Positions 23,037 to 38,000 of a stretch of 64,000 nt of DNA are shown one piece after another. The DNA comes from Nereocystis luetkeana (taxonomy: Eukaryota; Sar; Phaeophyceae; Laminariales; Laminariaceae), in the NCBI GenBank assembly GCA_031213475.1, contig JARUPZ010000030.1:6255661-6319660 (forward strand). The letters are read 5' to 3'. Positions within the stretch are counted from its first letter, which is position 1. The number at the start of each line of letters is the position of its first letter. The position numbers and the translations under genes are program-made. A model generated the notes under the pieces. The model ran no database searches. It saw nothing but the letters and a program-made list of their open reading frames with translations, and had not been told where the DNA came from.

Positions 23037-26000
23037 TCAATAAGAAATAGAATTCTTTGTGCTCATCACACCATCACACCTGAAATACTCAATGGTTTTC
23101 TTGAGGCCCTCTTCCAGCGCAACCGCCGGCTGCCAACCGAGCGCCTCCTTGGCGAAGGAAATGTCGGGCCTGCGCTGCTTAGGGTCGTCCTGAGATCGCC
23201 ATCATCGTCATCGTCATCAGCAACATCATCAAGGCCAAGGAAAAAAGAGGAAACACAACCGGGTCGTCCAAAGATCAGCATCATCGTCATCAGCAACATC
23301 ATCATGGGGAAAAAAAAAAAAAGAACGAGACGGAGCGAAACAAAGCAGCTGTCGCACTGACCACTACACGTCCTCTGTTGCGAATTATCTACGACTAGAT
23401 GACGCTAGTACGGGGGTCCATAGTAAATAGGACCAACTATATAGAGTAAAAATAGCGATTTATATAGGTTTTTGTGTGTACCGTAGGTCCTATTGAATAT
23501 ATCCCCCCGTAATAGTCGACGACTACATGTGCTCTCTCGTGGAATATCCACATGGTAAAAGTATTGTTTTTGTTTTCAGTATATGCCCCCCACCAAGAAT
23601 GACCTACAGTATTGCGACACCATTCTAGGCAGCCTTGAGTACAGGCTATTCAGGATTCCGTGTACCGCTTGTCGGTGAGCACCATCTCTTAAGTCCGAAC
23701 TTCTTAGCGTCGCCCAAAATCTTACGTAGCCTGATGTTCTTGTTCGGCTCTTTTATGTTCGTGGGCCCACACTGTGATCACGAGAGAAAAACAAAAACTG
23801 TAGAACGCACACCAAACGACACGTGCAGGCCTGGTGGGCGAGGGAAGTCATGTAGGCGCCGTATTGGCACAACTGCAGAGGCAGGGAAGGAAAACACAGG
23901 AGGTACGTAGATGGGATATTTGCTTCAGAGCTCGATACAGCGGTTGCCTTGCCGGGCAGCGGCAGTTGTTCGCTTTAATGACGCCAACCCATCCGACGCC
24001 TCTTGTGAAGCATAACAAAAAGACGCCTGCCGCCACTTCCTTTCGTTTTTTATCGCCAAGGTGTTGCCCTTACACCACAACACTGGCCCCTTGCTCAACG
24101 CAAATCAGGGCAGCGTAAATCAGACCGGGGGCTCATAGCAGCTTCACCCCCCCGTCTCGGTCCGCTGTGACCTGCTCCGCGCCATGGTTGTTTATAGCGT
24201 GAAAGGGTCAACGAATTTTTTGATAACAGCGGCTATGGGGTGCATATCTCTTTGAAGTATCCACTAAATGTATCCCGACATCCCACCGATCGCCACAAAC
24301 GCCTAACCAGGTTTTACATAAAACCGTTGAACACGAGCAACCGAAAAAAAGCCGGCACCTGCGGAAGCGGCTTGTAGATGATCCTGCTCGAGGAATTGGT
24401 GAGTCTGATCGTCATCTCCGCCAGCTCCTTGATCGTGAACTCGGTCGGGTTCCCAATATTCATCGGCCCGATCTGCACAGGTAATACCCAGCAACATCAT
24501 GCCATCACAGCGGCGGCGGGGGTGGGGAAAGAGGATTACCAACTGGGTCCATGAGCATCATATCGTTCCGCTGTTCAAAATCTCGTGGCCGTGTCTTACG
24601 TGCCATTCTCCGGCTGAAAAAATGAAAAACAGCAGGGATCTTAACCGATCATGACCCGCCCGACCCGTGGGTCGGTTTAGGAAGTTTTTGAAATTTTACG
24701 GGTCGGGTCGGGTCGGGTCAGGGGGGCTTTTTTAACTCTCAACGGTTGGGTCGGGTCACCCTTACCCGAACCGACCCGACCGACCTGACCCACGAGGTGT
24801 TACCCGACCCGTGAAGAGCCCGAAAAATACGTCTGAGGCGAGGCTTCGAAGCCGGCCTTTCCGCACCTCCCTTGGCTGTGGCCGATACAGTACGCCTCAT
24901 TACTCCAGAAATCCTGAATATGGGTGAGAGCCTCAAATTCATTTGTGAGGCACTCAGACTCATGTGTACGGTACTCAAACTCATCCGTGAAGCAGGGTAC
25001 TATACGTCCTTGACTAAATTAAGCGTTAAAAGGAAGGCTTCCCGTGTTCAGTGTACCCGGTAACAGTCGACGCAGAAAGTACGAACCCTTAATTTCGTTC
25101 GTTCGCAAGTGCTGATGCTGCGTACTTGTACAGCTGTGGTGGCGACCGTGTCTATTTATAGTACGGCGACATCGTTTCTGCGCACCAGGCGCATCTTCCT
25201 TGCTGTGAAAGTGCTCGCCTCGTGATCACTCTATCCGGGTGTGCTCAGCACCATCGTCTGGTTGCATGAAGCACAGGAGTGACAGCTGAGCCCCCACAAC
25301 ATTCTGAATAGGTCATGTCAAAAGACGTGGAAGGTTGAGGATTTCCACGGCAGAGTGGTCACGCACACAGCAAGATCTAACCAACCCAGCCGAGACACTT
25401 TGTGTGCGAGTAGACAGATGCAAGACGGACAGACGATCCCCCTCATTAGCCGTACTTTCTATATGCGCCACCGCACGTTCAGTTCGTTGTATCATACTCC
25501 GTGAAAGCCCCACATTATTGAGGGGTTACACTTCTCACCCCGCTGACCTCACCTCGCCCTCGTTGTTCATGAGCCTGACCAGGCCCTCGATGAGATCGTC
25601 GACAAAGCAGAACGAGCGGGTCTGGCCACCGTCCCCGTAGATAGTGATGTCCTCTCCGCTCAAGGCCTGCATGATGAAGTTGCTCACCACGCGACCGTCT
25701 GCAACGCACGGAGGAGGAGGTAGCAACAACATCAGTCCCACTCCCGTCCATCAGCTCACAGAAACATCATACCTAGTACCTGGTATCATAGAACATGACA
25801 TGCTCTGCTGCGCCAAGTCCTACTATTGTAGCAGCGACAACTGATGTATACTTGCTTTCCCATGTGGAACATAGTCAAATACTGCGGAGAAGGGTGACCA
25901 TACGTGCTGCATTGAGACTATTAATCAACATCAGTATCAGAAAAATAGATGATACCTTGGACAGATCATCTACAGAGAGTTCATGATCTACAGTAGACCT

Positions 26001-29000
26001 TGGAGGGCAGATTGATTTGTATGATCTGTATGATCTAGCTCGCGTTGCCGGGTGGGAGCCGTATGATGTGCATCATCTAGCACGTGTTCCATGGGTTGGA
26101 TCTGTACTGCACAGATGCTGCACAACGTCTCGCAACGACAGCTCAGGTTCTAGATGATCTATTACAGGGGACGATATTAAATAGGACCTACGGTAAATAA
26201 TATATTTCGCTGTTTTTCAAACAATAGTTGGTCCTATTTACTATGGCCCCCCGTAATAGATGATGTACCTGTAGATGATGTATCTGTAGATGCTGTACCT
26301 GTAGATGATGTATCTGTACATGATGTATCTGTATATGACCTACCTGTAGATGATCTACCTGTAGATGATGTATATGATGTATCTGTAAATGATATGTCTC
26401 ATCTGTGCGAGGTGTGAAACATTTTGCGAGCCTTAGATAGACTACAGAGAAACTCCGCTCGTACCGTATGGGTGCATCCCGGGCCCGAAGGTGTTGAATA
26501 TCCGAGCAACGCGTACGGCGATGTTGTGCTGACGGTGGAAGTCGAAAAACAGAGTCTCCGCCACCCGCTTTCCCTCGTCGTAGCAAGCTCGGACCCCTGT
26601 TGCACCACAACGGACGATTCACAGGACACCAGGATTATTTTGAGGGACCATATTAAATAGGACCAACGGTACAAGCAAAAACCTGTAATATTCGCTATTT
26701 TTGCTAACAATATTTGGTACTATTTACTCTGCTCTCTCGCAATAGTACTTCCTGTCACTATATGAATATTATAGGACGCCTGCAGTATATATATACGTAT
26801 ATACCAGGTATGTATATTTTTTCCGTTCAACTTATTATCTTGGTCATTTCTCCTCCTCCCTAGTCGTAAGTCAGGCCCGGGGTCAGAGAGCAGGCTGTTA
26901 TACCCTCTCCCCTCTCCAGTGGTACGTCTCTCTCTCGCTCTTTTTATCGCGAGAGAAGACTCCAGCCCTTCCTTTCCTTTCCTCTTCGACTCGCATCAAA
27001 TCGAACTGCGCCTACCCGCTCTACGCGCTCTCATCATTCGCCTCGTCACCACCATCGGAGGAGCTCCGGAGGCGCTCTCAGCAGTTGATGCTATCAATAC
27101 ACTGCCCAGGTCGATTCAAAGGACGCCAATTTTAGCATTTTCATTTTGTCACATCACAATATTAATGGGAAGAAACAGGAATGCTCGCTCGGGCTGGACA
27201 TATTATACTCAGAAAGAGTTTTGTACAACAACTCGAGCAAAAGAGTAAGACGGCTACCGGATGCATTTGGCGCGAATGCCGTAAACATCGCTAAGGGGAC
27301 CATAGTAAATAGGACCAAATATTGTTCGTAAAAATGTTTAAATATATAGGTTTTTGCGCATACCATAGGTCTATTAAGAATGGTCCCCCGTAATATTATG
27401 ATGTGACTTCGGCGCCGGTATAAACACGAGTGCTCCGTAATATTAACAATGGTAATCACACTATTGCTGCAACTTCTAGTACCACGTAGGCATGGTTAAC
27501 CGTATGTGTTTCACCAACAGACGCCGATCCGCACGAACAAAAGTTTGACTAAACTCTCGCCAATCTTGAAAAGACTTCCTGCCAATGGCAATGGCAATGG
27601 CAAATGCTCGACCAGTGCTTGTCGTTGCTGTAGTTGTTATTGTTGTTGTTGTTGTTGTTGTTGTTGAGTTGTTATGGTTGTTGTTGATGATGTTGTTGTT
27701 GTCGTTAGTGTCGTTGTCGCTTTTGCTGCTTTTGCCGTCAGTAATCATTGCAGAAAATCTAGCAGCCAAGGACTCGATCAACGTTCCACATATAGCAGCA
27801 GGAAACGCAGTGAGTACAATGAAAAACGAAACACATATAATACTGGTAACACATAACAATGCATCTGCAGACTCGGGCGAAAGTATAGCAGAGACCACCA
27901 AGGGCAAGGGTGACCCTTTTACTACTGCTATTATGACGTTGGAACATACTAATTAGGTCCAAATATGCTTACCCTAAACACTGGAATATCTAGTTTTTTT
28001 TGTCAATGATGGGTCCTGAGTACTTTGGTGTCCCCTAATATAACAATACAAAGTACAAGGTTCCCCTCCGGGAAGTGCCTAGGGGAGTGGCGCAAGAGCG
28101 AACTAATGCTCGTATGAAATACCTGCACATCTGTTTAGAACTATTAATGACAGCATCCACTCATCAAGTGAAGAACACACACACAATTTTTCGAGGACAG
28201 ACTACATATACTGCAGTTAGTGGAAATAATGTGAGATCCTAATCATTTACTACTACGTACATACTTCGAAGTACAATAATATAAAAGAGGGTATACCGGG
28301 AGAGTGGATATTGGTCCTATACAGATGACCCGCGGCGATCAATTCGTTGCTTGCGGCGTAAAGGTAATTACAAAAAGTTGCGTGAGGTCGAGGTTGCGTT
28401 ATATTACTTTGTGACCGGCTGAGCAAAATCCAGCATATACAAAATACATTCCCTACGTGAAAAAATATGTTTCTTGGCGCTCTGGGTAAAAAAAAAACTT
28501 CACAGACAGACACAGAGTAGAAGATGCTCGAGAATAGTTCGTAGTCCGAGTACTGAGTATTTTATCACTGGCGGCCAAGATAAGTATGATGATAATATAT
28601 AGTGAGTACTGAGAAGGCCCAACTACTGAGAGTATACTGAGAGTATGAGCAATACCGAGCTGTTATGAGGCTTAGATTGGGAAGGCGATTGGTTAACCTT
28701 TTACCTTTAGCCCAACGGACTATTAATAAGACCAATCACATATGGCGACGACGGCAGAATATTGATGGGTCGTTCATCGTGAGTTCGAATCTCACGTCCA
28801 CCATGAAATAGCTTTATAAAGAAAAGTGAACTTCGTCATGTCAAGAATCTGAAAAATGCTTCTGGATCCCCAGGAATTGGAACCGCGTGTGGTGGCGCGT
28901 CGACCCGTAAAATCCGGTCCGTTCCAGGGGGGGAGAGTGTTATCAGGCTTAGATTGGGGGTAGGCGATTGGTTATCCTTTCACCTTTCGCCCAACGGACT

Positions 29001-32000
29001 AAGACCTTCACAGAACCCCGAGAGCACAGTCAGGCAAATATGTACCCGCAGTATTGAAACACGAAATACTTGGAGTACAGAAAATATAAAATATCCCAAG
29101 TACCGAACCTCGAATCGAATCCCGAATTAGTGCGAGCCCGAAAGTATCCGCAGAGTAGTGTCCTCAGTAAAGTAGTAGGAGCACAGAACCTCGAAATACT
29201 ACGGCGAGTACTCGCAGTACCTATCGGCTGCTGCTGCTGCAGTGAATTCCCAAAATACTGCGAGTGCACGAAGTAGTACCTACAGTATTTTGTCGAACAT
29301 ACTTTTATTTCGTCCCGAGCATTGGGAGCAACTTTTCATAACTAAACTGTGAAGGGCTGCGGTATGAACGCACGCCAAGCGTATGCGCGCCCAAACTCCG
29401 TGGCCTTGCGTGAAAACACACAACTTGCAGGCTAAGTGTATCATACGCGTTAATAGCAGGTTAGAAAAACAAGGTGGATGTGGACAGCGGGTTTTAGGTA
29501 CAGTAGATGCTTTTCAGGGGGAAGTGGTTGTTTTTCTGATGGATGAGATGGAAGGATGTTGGTTGCGGTAGTCTTCATGTGCGTCAAATCGGTTGATCTG
29601 TCGTATGATACTGCCGCGCTCTTGCCCTGCAGATTTTTTCACTTTCTGTTCCTTAGTCTATTTAGAACAACAAACACCAATACATAGTGTCGGATGGCAA
29701 GCATAATACTCGTATTAATAGTGTACTGACTGGTTTGGTGGAAATTTGAAGAACAAAAAAAAGAGCAAGGATCGTCCGAGTCGAACCTCGGTACAGCAGT
29801 AACGAAAAAAATATCAGTATCAAGCGCAGTTTGTCATCGATCATACGCTACATACAGCAGTACTCAAAATACTGACGCGTTGCGTTTTTTACGCAATCTA
29901 GAGCACATCGCAGGATCTCTTAGTAGCTTGCACAGGTATAACTGCATGAGTCAGTATGTGCAGCAGTGCTCAAATGCCATTTGATATGATACGACAGCAT
30001 AAGATACGCGTACTGCAACAAAGGAACGTGTACTGGTGCCCTTTTAGCTGTCTCTATTAATAGGATCCGTCAGCAGTGCAGGGCATAGGGCACACAGCAG
30101 TCCGTAACTTGGAGTATTTTTGTACGAATGCTGCTGTACGCGATGCTTGTACGAACGATTTGCTGCGATCCGGGGATGATCGGTACGGAGTAAAAAATGA
30201 CGGCCACACACTGCATGCAGCAGGTACGTGCATACTATAGGCCAATATGCCGAAGACAACAACAACAAACACCACTGCCGTAGTACTGAGAGTACAGCGC
30301 GGATCTGCCACATGTGCATAGTACGCCACCTGCTGCTGCTGTTGGCGCACTGTGTCGAGCACAGCTGGAGCAGTGACCGTGTTGGATCACACACAGCAAC
30401 ACGTAGAATAGGCAGCAGGGAGAGAGGTGATCATGATAAAGGTATCTACGTCAGCCTGGGTCTGAAAAATTCTGGTACCTGGTAATTTTTAAAAGCAGAC
30501 GGTGAAATCCGGACGGCAGGCTCCGATAAACTCAACCCGCCACAGCACTATACCACAGCAATACTGCGCAAATGGGTGGGTCGCCCACACACGGCGTGTG
30601 GGCGGCAGCGTTGGAACGATGGGACCTGTGCATGTTGTCTGTTGTGTACCTGGTATATGTCTGAGCTGTGTGCCCACAGCTCATGAGAGCCTACTGATGT
30701 AGGGGGAAAAACAGGCCACATTTACCGATACGTACGTACAAAATAACGCCTCTCGTGCTGAAACCAGGGATATCGTCTACGTAATCCACTCCCGCCGGGA
30801 AAAAAAAAAATTGAGCGCCTGCCACGCGCTCCAGAGTGTACGGATCGCGCCGAGACCTCGACCGATGTGTCCGGCCGGGCTTCATGTGTCCGAGTACTTG
30901 GTGTTTTGCCGAAACGTGCTCGTGCGAAGAGAAAAGTTGGCAAAAATACGAAAAATTGACAAACATACGTATACATGTATTATTTATGTATGCATCAATA
31001 ATATACTGCAAAATATATTATTTATGTATGCATCAATATTATACTGCAAACACTGTCCCACACTTGTATATCCACGCTTTCCCCCCCCCCCAGAAACAGG
31101 AGAGCGGCGTAAATTCGGCAACCTTAACCCCTTCAGGAGTGCACACGCGGTTCTTGAGGAAAAAATTCTTGGAATGAGTGTAGGATACTTTCGTGCTCAG
31201 TGTTAAGGTTAGGGTTCAGTGTTACCGTGGCAGTTCACATTCCCCCAGTAAGACTCTGTCTGCGGGCTCTCCTGGGCGTCCCCATACACCTTCAAGCAGA
31301 CAACGTCAAGTGAAAAAGCAAGGTGTGTGCGAGCGTCGAGTGGGCGGGGGGGTGTGCTCGATAGGAGAGATGTACTCGATCTCATGCATGACCGTTGTCG
31401 TATGACCATAGACCCTCGCATCCCTACCATGCCGGGGGGGGGGGGGTACTCATTTGTTGCTTGCCTTAGTCATTTAAATGCATTGACTACGGTCCCCTTT
31501 CGAGAAGGAGCACAGTTCCTACTCCCAATATAGACACACCTCCAATATTTTACATTGAGGCACTGAGGGGGGGTGGGGGGGTGCGTACTCATTTGTTGCA
31601 TGCCTCAGTCACTTTATCATTGACCACGATTCCCTTACGAGACAGGGCACTGGGGGGGGGGGGTAAGCAGCAATGTTCGATGCCGCAGGTAACAAGCAAT
31701 ATCCGCATTTATAAAAACACGTCCGCGTGGTGCCAGCAAAATCTATTGCCACAGCCTTCACCGAGTGCGGCAATCGGTCCAAAGTCGAGTCAATCACACA
31801 ACCCTTTCGGCATCGGCGAGAAGCATCAATCGTCACCGCCCAATCGTTACGGGACAGGCATCCCACATCAGACCCCCGCCCCCCCCCCTCCCTCCGCTCC
31901 CTTAATACTCCTCACCTCGCTCGTCGACGCTTGGAGGATGCGCGCGTTGACCCTTTTGGCAAGGCCGAGCATGTTCATCGCACCAAAGAATGAAACCTGT

Positions 32001-35000
32001 TGCGGTACGAACAAACGCCGCCACAAAACAAAAATACGAGCTGCAATAAATTGAAGAGGTTTGCAAATTCCGCACTACGTTTTGATTTGCGCTTTTAATC
32101 TCGAAAGTACAGGCATAAACCCAATTAAAGAAAATGTGGCTGGTACCTGCTGAACACAAGCCACAATAAACGCATGAAATGTCCCAGGTACAAAGTAGGA
32201 AGAGCACGCGGCACCCGCATATGTTCATTTCTTGCCTGATGGGATGGGGTGTGATGGGATGAGATAGGATAGGATGTTATTCGGATGGGATGGGATGTCA
32301 CGGGATGTCATGTGCCGGGGCGGGGTGACATAGGATGGAACGGCATGGCATGGGACGGAATGTAATGTGGTAGGATAGGAAGGGACGGAATGGCATGGGA
32401 TCGGATAGGATGGAATGGGGAGGGATCGGGTGAGATGGGTTTGTCTGGGGTGATCTGGAATGCGGGGGGGGGGGGGGGGGTCGATCTTATGTGACGTGAT
32501 GGAAGGGGATCGAACGGAAAGGGCTGGGATGAGAAGACATGGGATGGAACGGGATAATATGGAAGAGATTGGACGGTAGATGGGTGGTGTGCACCTGTTG
32601 AGGGACGCAGCCTTCGGCCAATCAATGTGGGCGTTATGTCGGTGCTGTCTACTGTCTACTGCACGCTGTATTCGGCCTTACGACGGCCCGAGGTCCGTAT
32701 GTACGAAGCCAAGGTCGGACAGGCCGGCATATACTATTAATATGAATAGCTCAGGCTGCAGCCACATAATTGGGTTTAGTATTGACTGAAACCGTATCGT
32801 GATCGAGGGCAATGAGTCCGACCTGGTCGATTGACAGCTTCGCTGCTGAGGACAGCTGTTCGTTTTTCTGGCACAAAACATGTATCTGGTACAAAAGACT
32901 CGATCGTCAACAGGAAAGCAACGGTAGCAATCCACTCGCAGGGTCCATCGCGGAGAGGTTTGCGAGGCGGTCTATAGCCTGCAGCAGTCTGTGCATTGCA
33001 AGCCGACTCGAAACGGTACATGCGGTCTTCCAACAAACAAGGTTGAAGACACGTCAAGAGGCTCGAAGCAACAGAGGCCGGAAACATCAAGGGTCTCTTG
33101 AATGGTTGTGCGCTTGGTGATCGGTGACCCAGACGCCTCCAACCTTGTCCAATTATAATTCGCGCGAGATCTTCGTAGGACGCATTGACGGTCTACTACT
33201 GAAGTGTTGATCCGGCAATGACTTCGTTAGGCTCGATACACTCATGCTGGTATTAATAGTGATGATTTTAACAGTGTCATTATCAAAATGAAAAAGGGTG
33301 TGAAAACAATAGGGGGATGCATGGCTTTTGGGGCCGTCATAGGGTCTGATTACTACCAGGTATTTATTACGATGTATTACCTGGTACTATGTATCACTAT
33401 TATTACGTATTACTATGTAGCACTATGATTACTATGTTTTACTACGTATTACTACTTATCACTATGTTTTACTCTGTAACATGCATTACTACGGTATGTC
33501 AGTAGTATGTATTATTAATAGTACCCCCCCCCTCCCGCAATTGCGTGGGGAGATTCGTGACGGCCGTTATAGGGAGAGAGTGCCTGCCGCCGACCCGACA
33601 TATTTGCCTTCTTTCGAGCTGGGCGACGATGCTCCATTCAGGGAACCCACTCCTCCCTCCCTCTCCCAAAACGGGCCGGTGAGGCCTGTCAGAACCTCCG
33701 GTGAGACCCCAAGCCTGTTCCGACTACAAGCGGACGTTCTCCTCGTTTCCTTCCAAGGCAATCATGACAACCCTCCCTTCTTCCACCCCGCTCCCGTTTT
33801 TAACATGACGGTCGAAACCGAATAACCCACTCCTCATTTGGTCTCCCAACGGGCCACCCAGTAAGGTTCTTATTACGGGGGGCCATAGTTAACAGGACCA
33901 AATATTGTTGGGAAAAAAGGTTAAACATATAGGTTTTTATGTGTACCATAGGTTCTGTTAACTATGGTCCCCCGTAATCAACAGAACCTCCAGTAGAAGC
34001 CCAACCCTGCTCCCAATCGCAGAGGAAACTGTCCTCCCTTCCGTCGATGGCTACATCATGAAACGACCCTCTCGCTCCATGCCAATCATTTGACAGAAAC
34101 CACGAACGCCGTTGCCACGGGCGGAAGCGAGGGGAACAATGCCCGCTACTATTGGGAACGGGCTTAGGACTCTACCGGACAAAGTTCTGGCGGACCTTAC
34201 CGGCCCGGCCAGTTGGAAAACCAAATAAGGACTGAGCTCCCTGGTTCATCGCCTAGCTCGGAAGGAGGCCGAGGGAGGTTTGAGGCGCATGGGGGGTTCC
34301 AAAGGAAGCGATGACGGGCATCCACCCTAAATCTCGGCTGGAGTGAGGTGCGGCCTCGGGCACGGAGGATGCCGCCATATAGTTGTGGAGGGCCGAACAG
34401 GCGCGCACGGACGTGTCGTGATTGGTGATTGGGTGATTGGTGATTGGTGACTGACGCCGGGCGTGCCGAAGACACCTTGCTATTTTTTGGAGAGTGGGAG
34501 CTTTCAGCTGAAAGGCGTGACGGCACCTATGCGCATGCATCGGGACATGCAGCCGTGACATTCTCCAACTTGCTTCCCGAAGGGACCATGCGATATGGCC
34601 GAGGCGTTACTAGAATGTTCGATAATAATTAAAAAAAAACGGAGTGGTTGGCGGAGGAGACTCTCGACTACTCCCGACTGTCGGCACATTCAGGAGAAGA
34701 GTGGGGAATCGAAGTCTCCGGCAACAACCCCAAAGACGTTGGTATACGATACGGTACACATATTACAGTACGGTATATACGCATATACATACACGTAGAG
34801 AGACTACTCTCGAGGGCGTTAGCTTGGACTGATAGAACCGCCTGCTTTGAATAGAAGAATGCCTCGCGTCAGTGGCACCCGGGCCGTCGCTGCGACCGGC
34901 ACTCGCTCGTCATCGTCTTACTTCGTGCCACTCTGGACTGCTATGACCAAAATACAACCACCGTTTGGTTAGAAATAGGAAGAACAAACGGTCACCATAT

Positions 35001-38000
35001 TTCCGTCAGAGTAGTACACCATACCAATATCATATACCAGGTATGTATGCATACACATACTTAAAGTTACCCTTTTCCTAAAATCACTTGATCATAATAT
35101 AAGCACCTGCCTCACGCTCAGCGAGTCTCCCACGATTTTTTGTCGTTTCTACGATCTTTGCTTTCTTCGCGTTCTTTGCTTTCTTTGAGTGCTTGCTTCT
35201 CGTGCCACACTTTTTTCCCCGGAACATTAGAAAAAAAATCTCGGAAAAAGAAAAAGTCGATTTTGTTTCTTCATCGGTTTGGGAGGCTCTCTTTCGCTTT
35301 TTTTCCCCGGCTGGTTGAAATTTCTTTTGCACTTTCAGTTATTTTTTCCTTTTTTCTTATTCCGTTTCGGCTGCGAGTGTGTAGTCGAAACACGGCGACG
35401 CTGGCGAGCCCAGCGCCGTCGCGGGTGTCGGCGGATGCTGGCGGGTAGAGGGGGGGTTGCAAGGAGTGCGGTCGCGGTTTTCGTGGCTAGGCGTCGTGTG
35501 TGCCTCGAGACACAAGGGAAGCATGAATGGGCTCTGCCTTGCCATCATCTAAAAAGTACGAGTCCATAAGGGTCGTTCGGGATTGCAAGCTAACATTCAA
35601 GCGGTGCTAATTTTTGCGACCACGCTGAACTCTACCAATAGACGAACACCCGTCTGACCACCGACATCGTCGAGCTGGCAAACGAGCGTCACGGTGAGCA
35701 CCGGGCTTGACGCGGGGCGGGCAACGGGGATCACTGGGACAGAGAGGGAGGAAAGCTTTGCCCGGACCGAATCGGTGGCGAGGTGGCCAAGAGAGGGGTG
35801 GGCGGCGTACGAGGCTGAGCGAGAAGCTCTGCTGTTCATTTTTTTCTTTTTTTTTCTTTTTTGACTGGTGCAAGGTGTACCAGGGGCAGACAATTATTAC
35901 ATGAGAGGGGACGGGGATTTTTTCTCTTTCCGATTTTTTTGGTTCCGTTTTCATTGTTTTTGCGGTGCTGCTGCTGTGCCGTGCTTTCTCGCACGTGCGT
36001 ACATACCAGGTACATATCATACAGCATATCGAAAGAAGAAAATCTGCAGTACCCTACCTGGGGTATGTACGTACGGCATGTGACTCTTGGCATTATCAAG
36101 TCGCCAATTTGCAAATACAACAATCATAAAAAAATATGTTCAATCATCGACCTTCTGTCTGCTTCGCGTAATCCGATGTACTTTTTCTTCCAGAGCGAGC
36201 GTAGCGGGCGGCGTAGGCCGCCCGCGGAGCGAAGCTCCTTGTTTGTACTTACAGTAGTATCAGGCTATTGAGTGATGGGTAGCAAAAGAGAACCTGATAC
36301 CATCGAAAAACGAAACATCATACCAGTCTCTGAATAAAATACCGTTTCGACACCGATACTATTAATAGTACTGCTACTGTTACTAGTACTGACACTATTA
36401 ATATATTAATAGTACTGTCACTAGTAATATTAATAGTATAAACGGGGTTGTTTTCCCGGCCAAAACAGAATATACGTATTCCAGTTAATACATCGATATG
36501 CCAGGAAAAATGTATTTTGTCGATACAGTCCTCTGTGTAATAAATACGCCGGGAAAAATTCATTCAGGATCAGCATGAAAAGTACCAAAATACCTGGTAC
36601 AATAATACAGGGGATGCCAGGGGATGGAGGGCAGAACGCCTTCGATACCATGAAGCGAACGTTTCACGCGTCCGACAGACGGTGATCTACCTATCTACAG
36701 CAGTAGATGATCTAGTTCATCAGCTGCCGTTGTGAGAGGTTAAGCAGGATCTGTGTAGCATAAATTCAACCCAGGCACCTATGTGCCACATCGTGCAGAT
36801 TAGACGGGTCCCACCCAAAACAGCATGAGCTACCAGTATAACCCATACGAGATCGGGACTGAAACATATCGACCATGAACTGTGGGAATAATCCATCTGA
36901 TAGGTCTGGGGTGTGGAATTTTCAGGGTTCACCTCGCTACCATTTTTTTCGGCGGACTCAGACGGTGCGGTATTGCAATACGGCAGTACTTTTTTCGGCG
37001 GTTCCCGGTTTTTCGGTTTCTTGGCGGTACCGACTTTGGCGGTTTCCGGTATATCGAAAATCTGGCGGTACCTTTTTCGGCGGTAATACAACACGGCGGC
37101 GTTTTTTTCGGCTGTTCCCGGTTTTTCGTTTCTTGGCGGTACCGACTTTGGCGGTTCCCGGTAGATCACAAATCTGGCGGTACGTTTTCGGCGGTAATGA
37201 AATACGGAGGTGTTTCTTTCGGCGGTTCTCGATTTTTTTGTTTCTTGGCGGTACCGACTTTGGCGGTTCCCGGTATATCACAAATCTGGCGGGAAATCGC
37301 CAAAATACCGGGACCGTCCCCCAGGGCGGTACTTTTATGACGGGAAAAGTACCGAAGGAAATATTTTAGTTTTCGCCATATCCGAGCTTCAGCTTTTACT
37401 TTTGTAGGATATCAACACTACCCAGCAGTACCAGTAGTCATCGCCTTATCCGAAAAAGTAATAGTTACTGCAAAAGTTACTGCCGCTGGGTATTGACGGT
37501 CCCGCCGCACGCCAATTCAAGTTATTGAGACATTAATAGGCCCTGATGAATGGGCCTGTGTGCAGGAGTGGCCTGCACAAAACTCTGTGCAGCATGCGGG
37601 TCTTATTGGTCACGGCGGGTCTTTCGGCCGCCCGAAGGTTTTTGGGGAAAACGTCAAGAAAACAAGCGGCGCGGCGGAGCCGCGCGACTGCCCTTGCCGC
37701 CCTCGAGACCCTGTAAGGGTTGGGTTTCGGGGTAGGGTGGGGTCTGGGGTCAGGTTGGTCTGGGCCGACGCGCAAGATTGAAATAGACGACACACATCCT
37801 GCACAAAATTTTGAGCAAGCCGCTCCTGCACATAGCGGGAGCCGGTCCTGATCGGTGTTCCAGGATAGGCATTTTGCATTTACGGCCTCAAAACTCAAAA
37901 CCCAACCGCCTGGATTGAAGTGCCGGATGGGAATAAACGAATGAATGAATACGAACGACTTGCGAGTCAGAATTTTCTGTCAAACGTCAAACACCAGGAC

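Larger units (their letters stand above)
25955..26425. mobile_element. GGACAGATC-family MITE, copy c, interrupted and expanded
   Basis: The left end CCTTGGACAGATCATCTAC and the internal landmarks match the other copies. The element is interrupted by the CGGGGG-family MITE at 26165-26253 and by a run of 15-bp units (GATGATGTATCTGTA) at about 26257-26400. It lies in UXS intron 7, directly next to exon 7. Confidence 0.7.

Noticed and set aside
29750-29800. Minus-strand box B-like GGTTCGACTCGG as a tRNA gene
   Set aside because: No matching acceptor stem or box A was found, and it recurs within duplicated block B.
36875-37369. Open frames on both strands as repeat proteins
   Set aside because: They follow a 112-bp minisatellite whose period does not keep frame; no start, splice or domain support.
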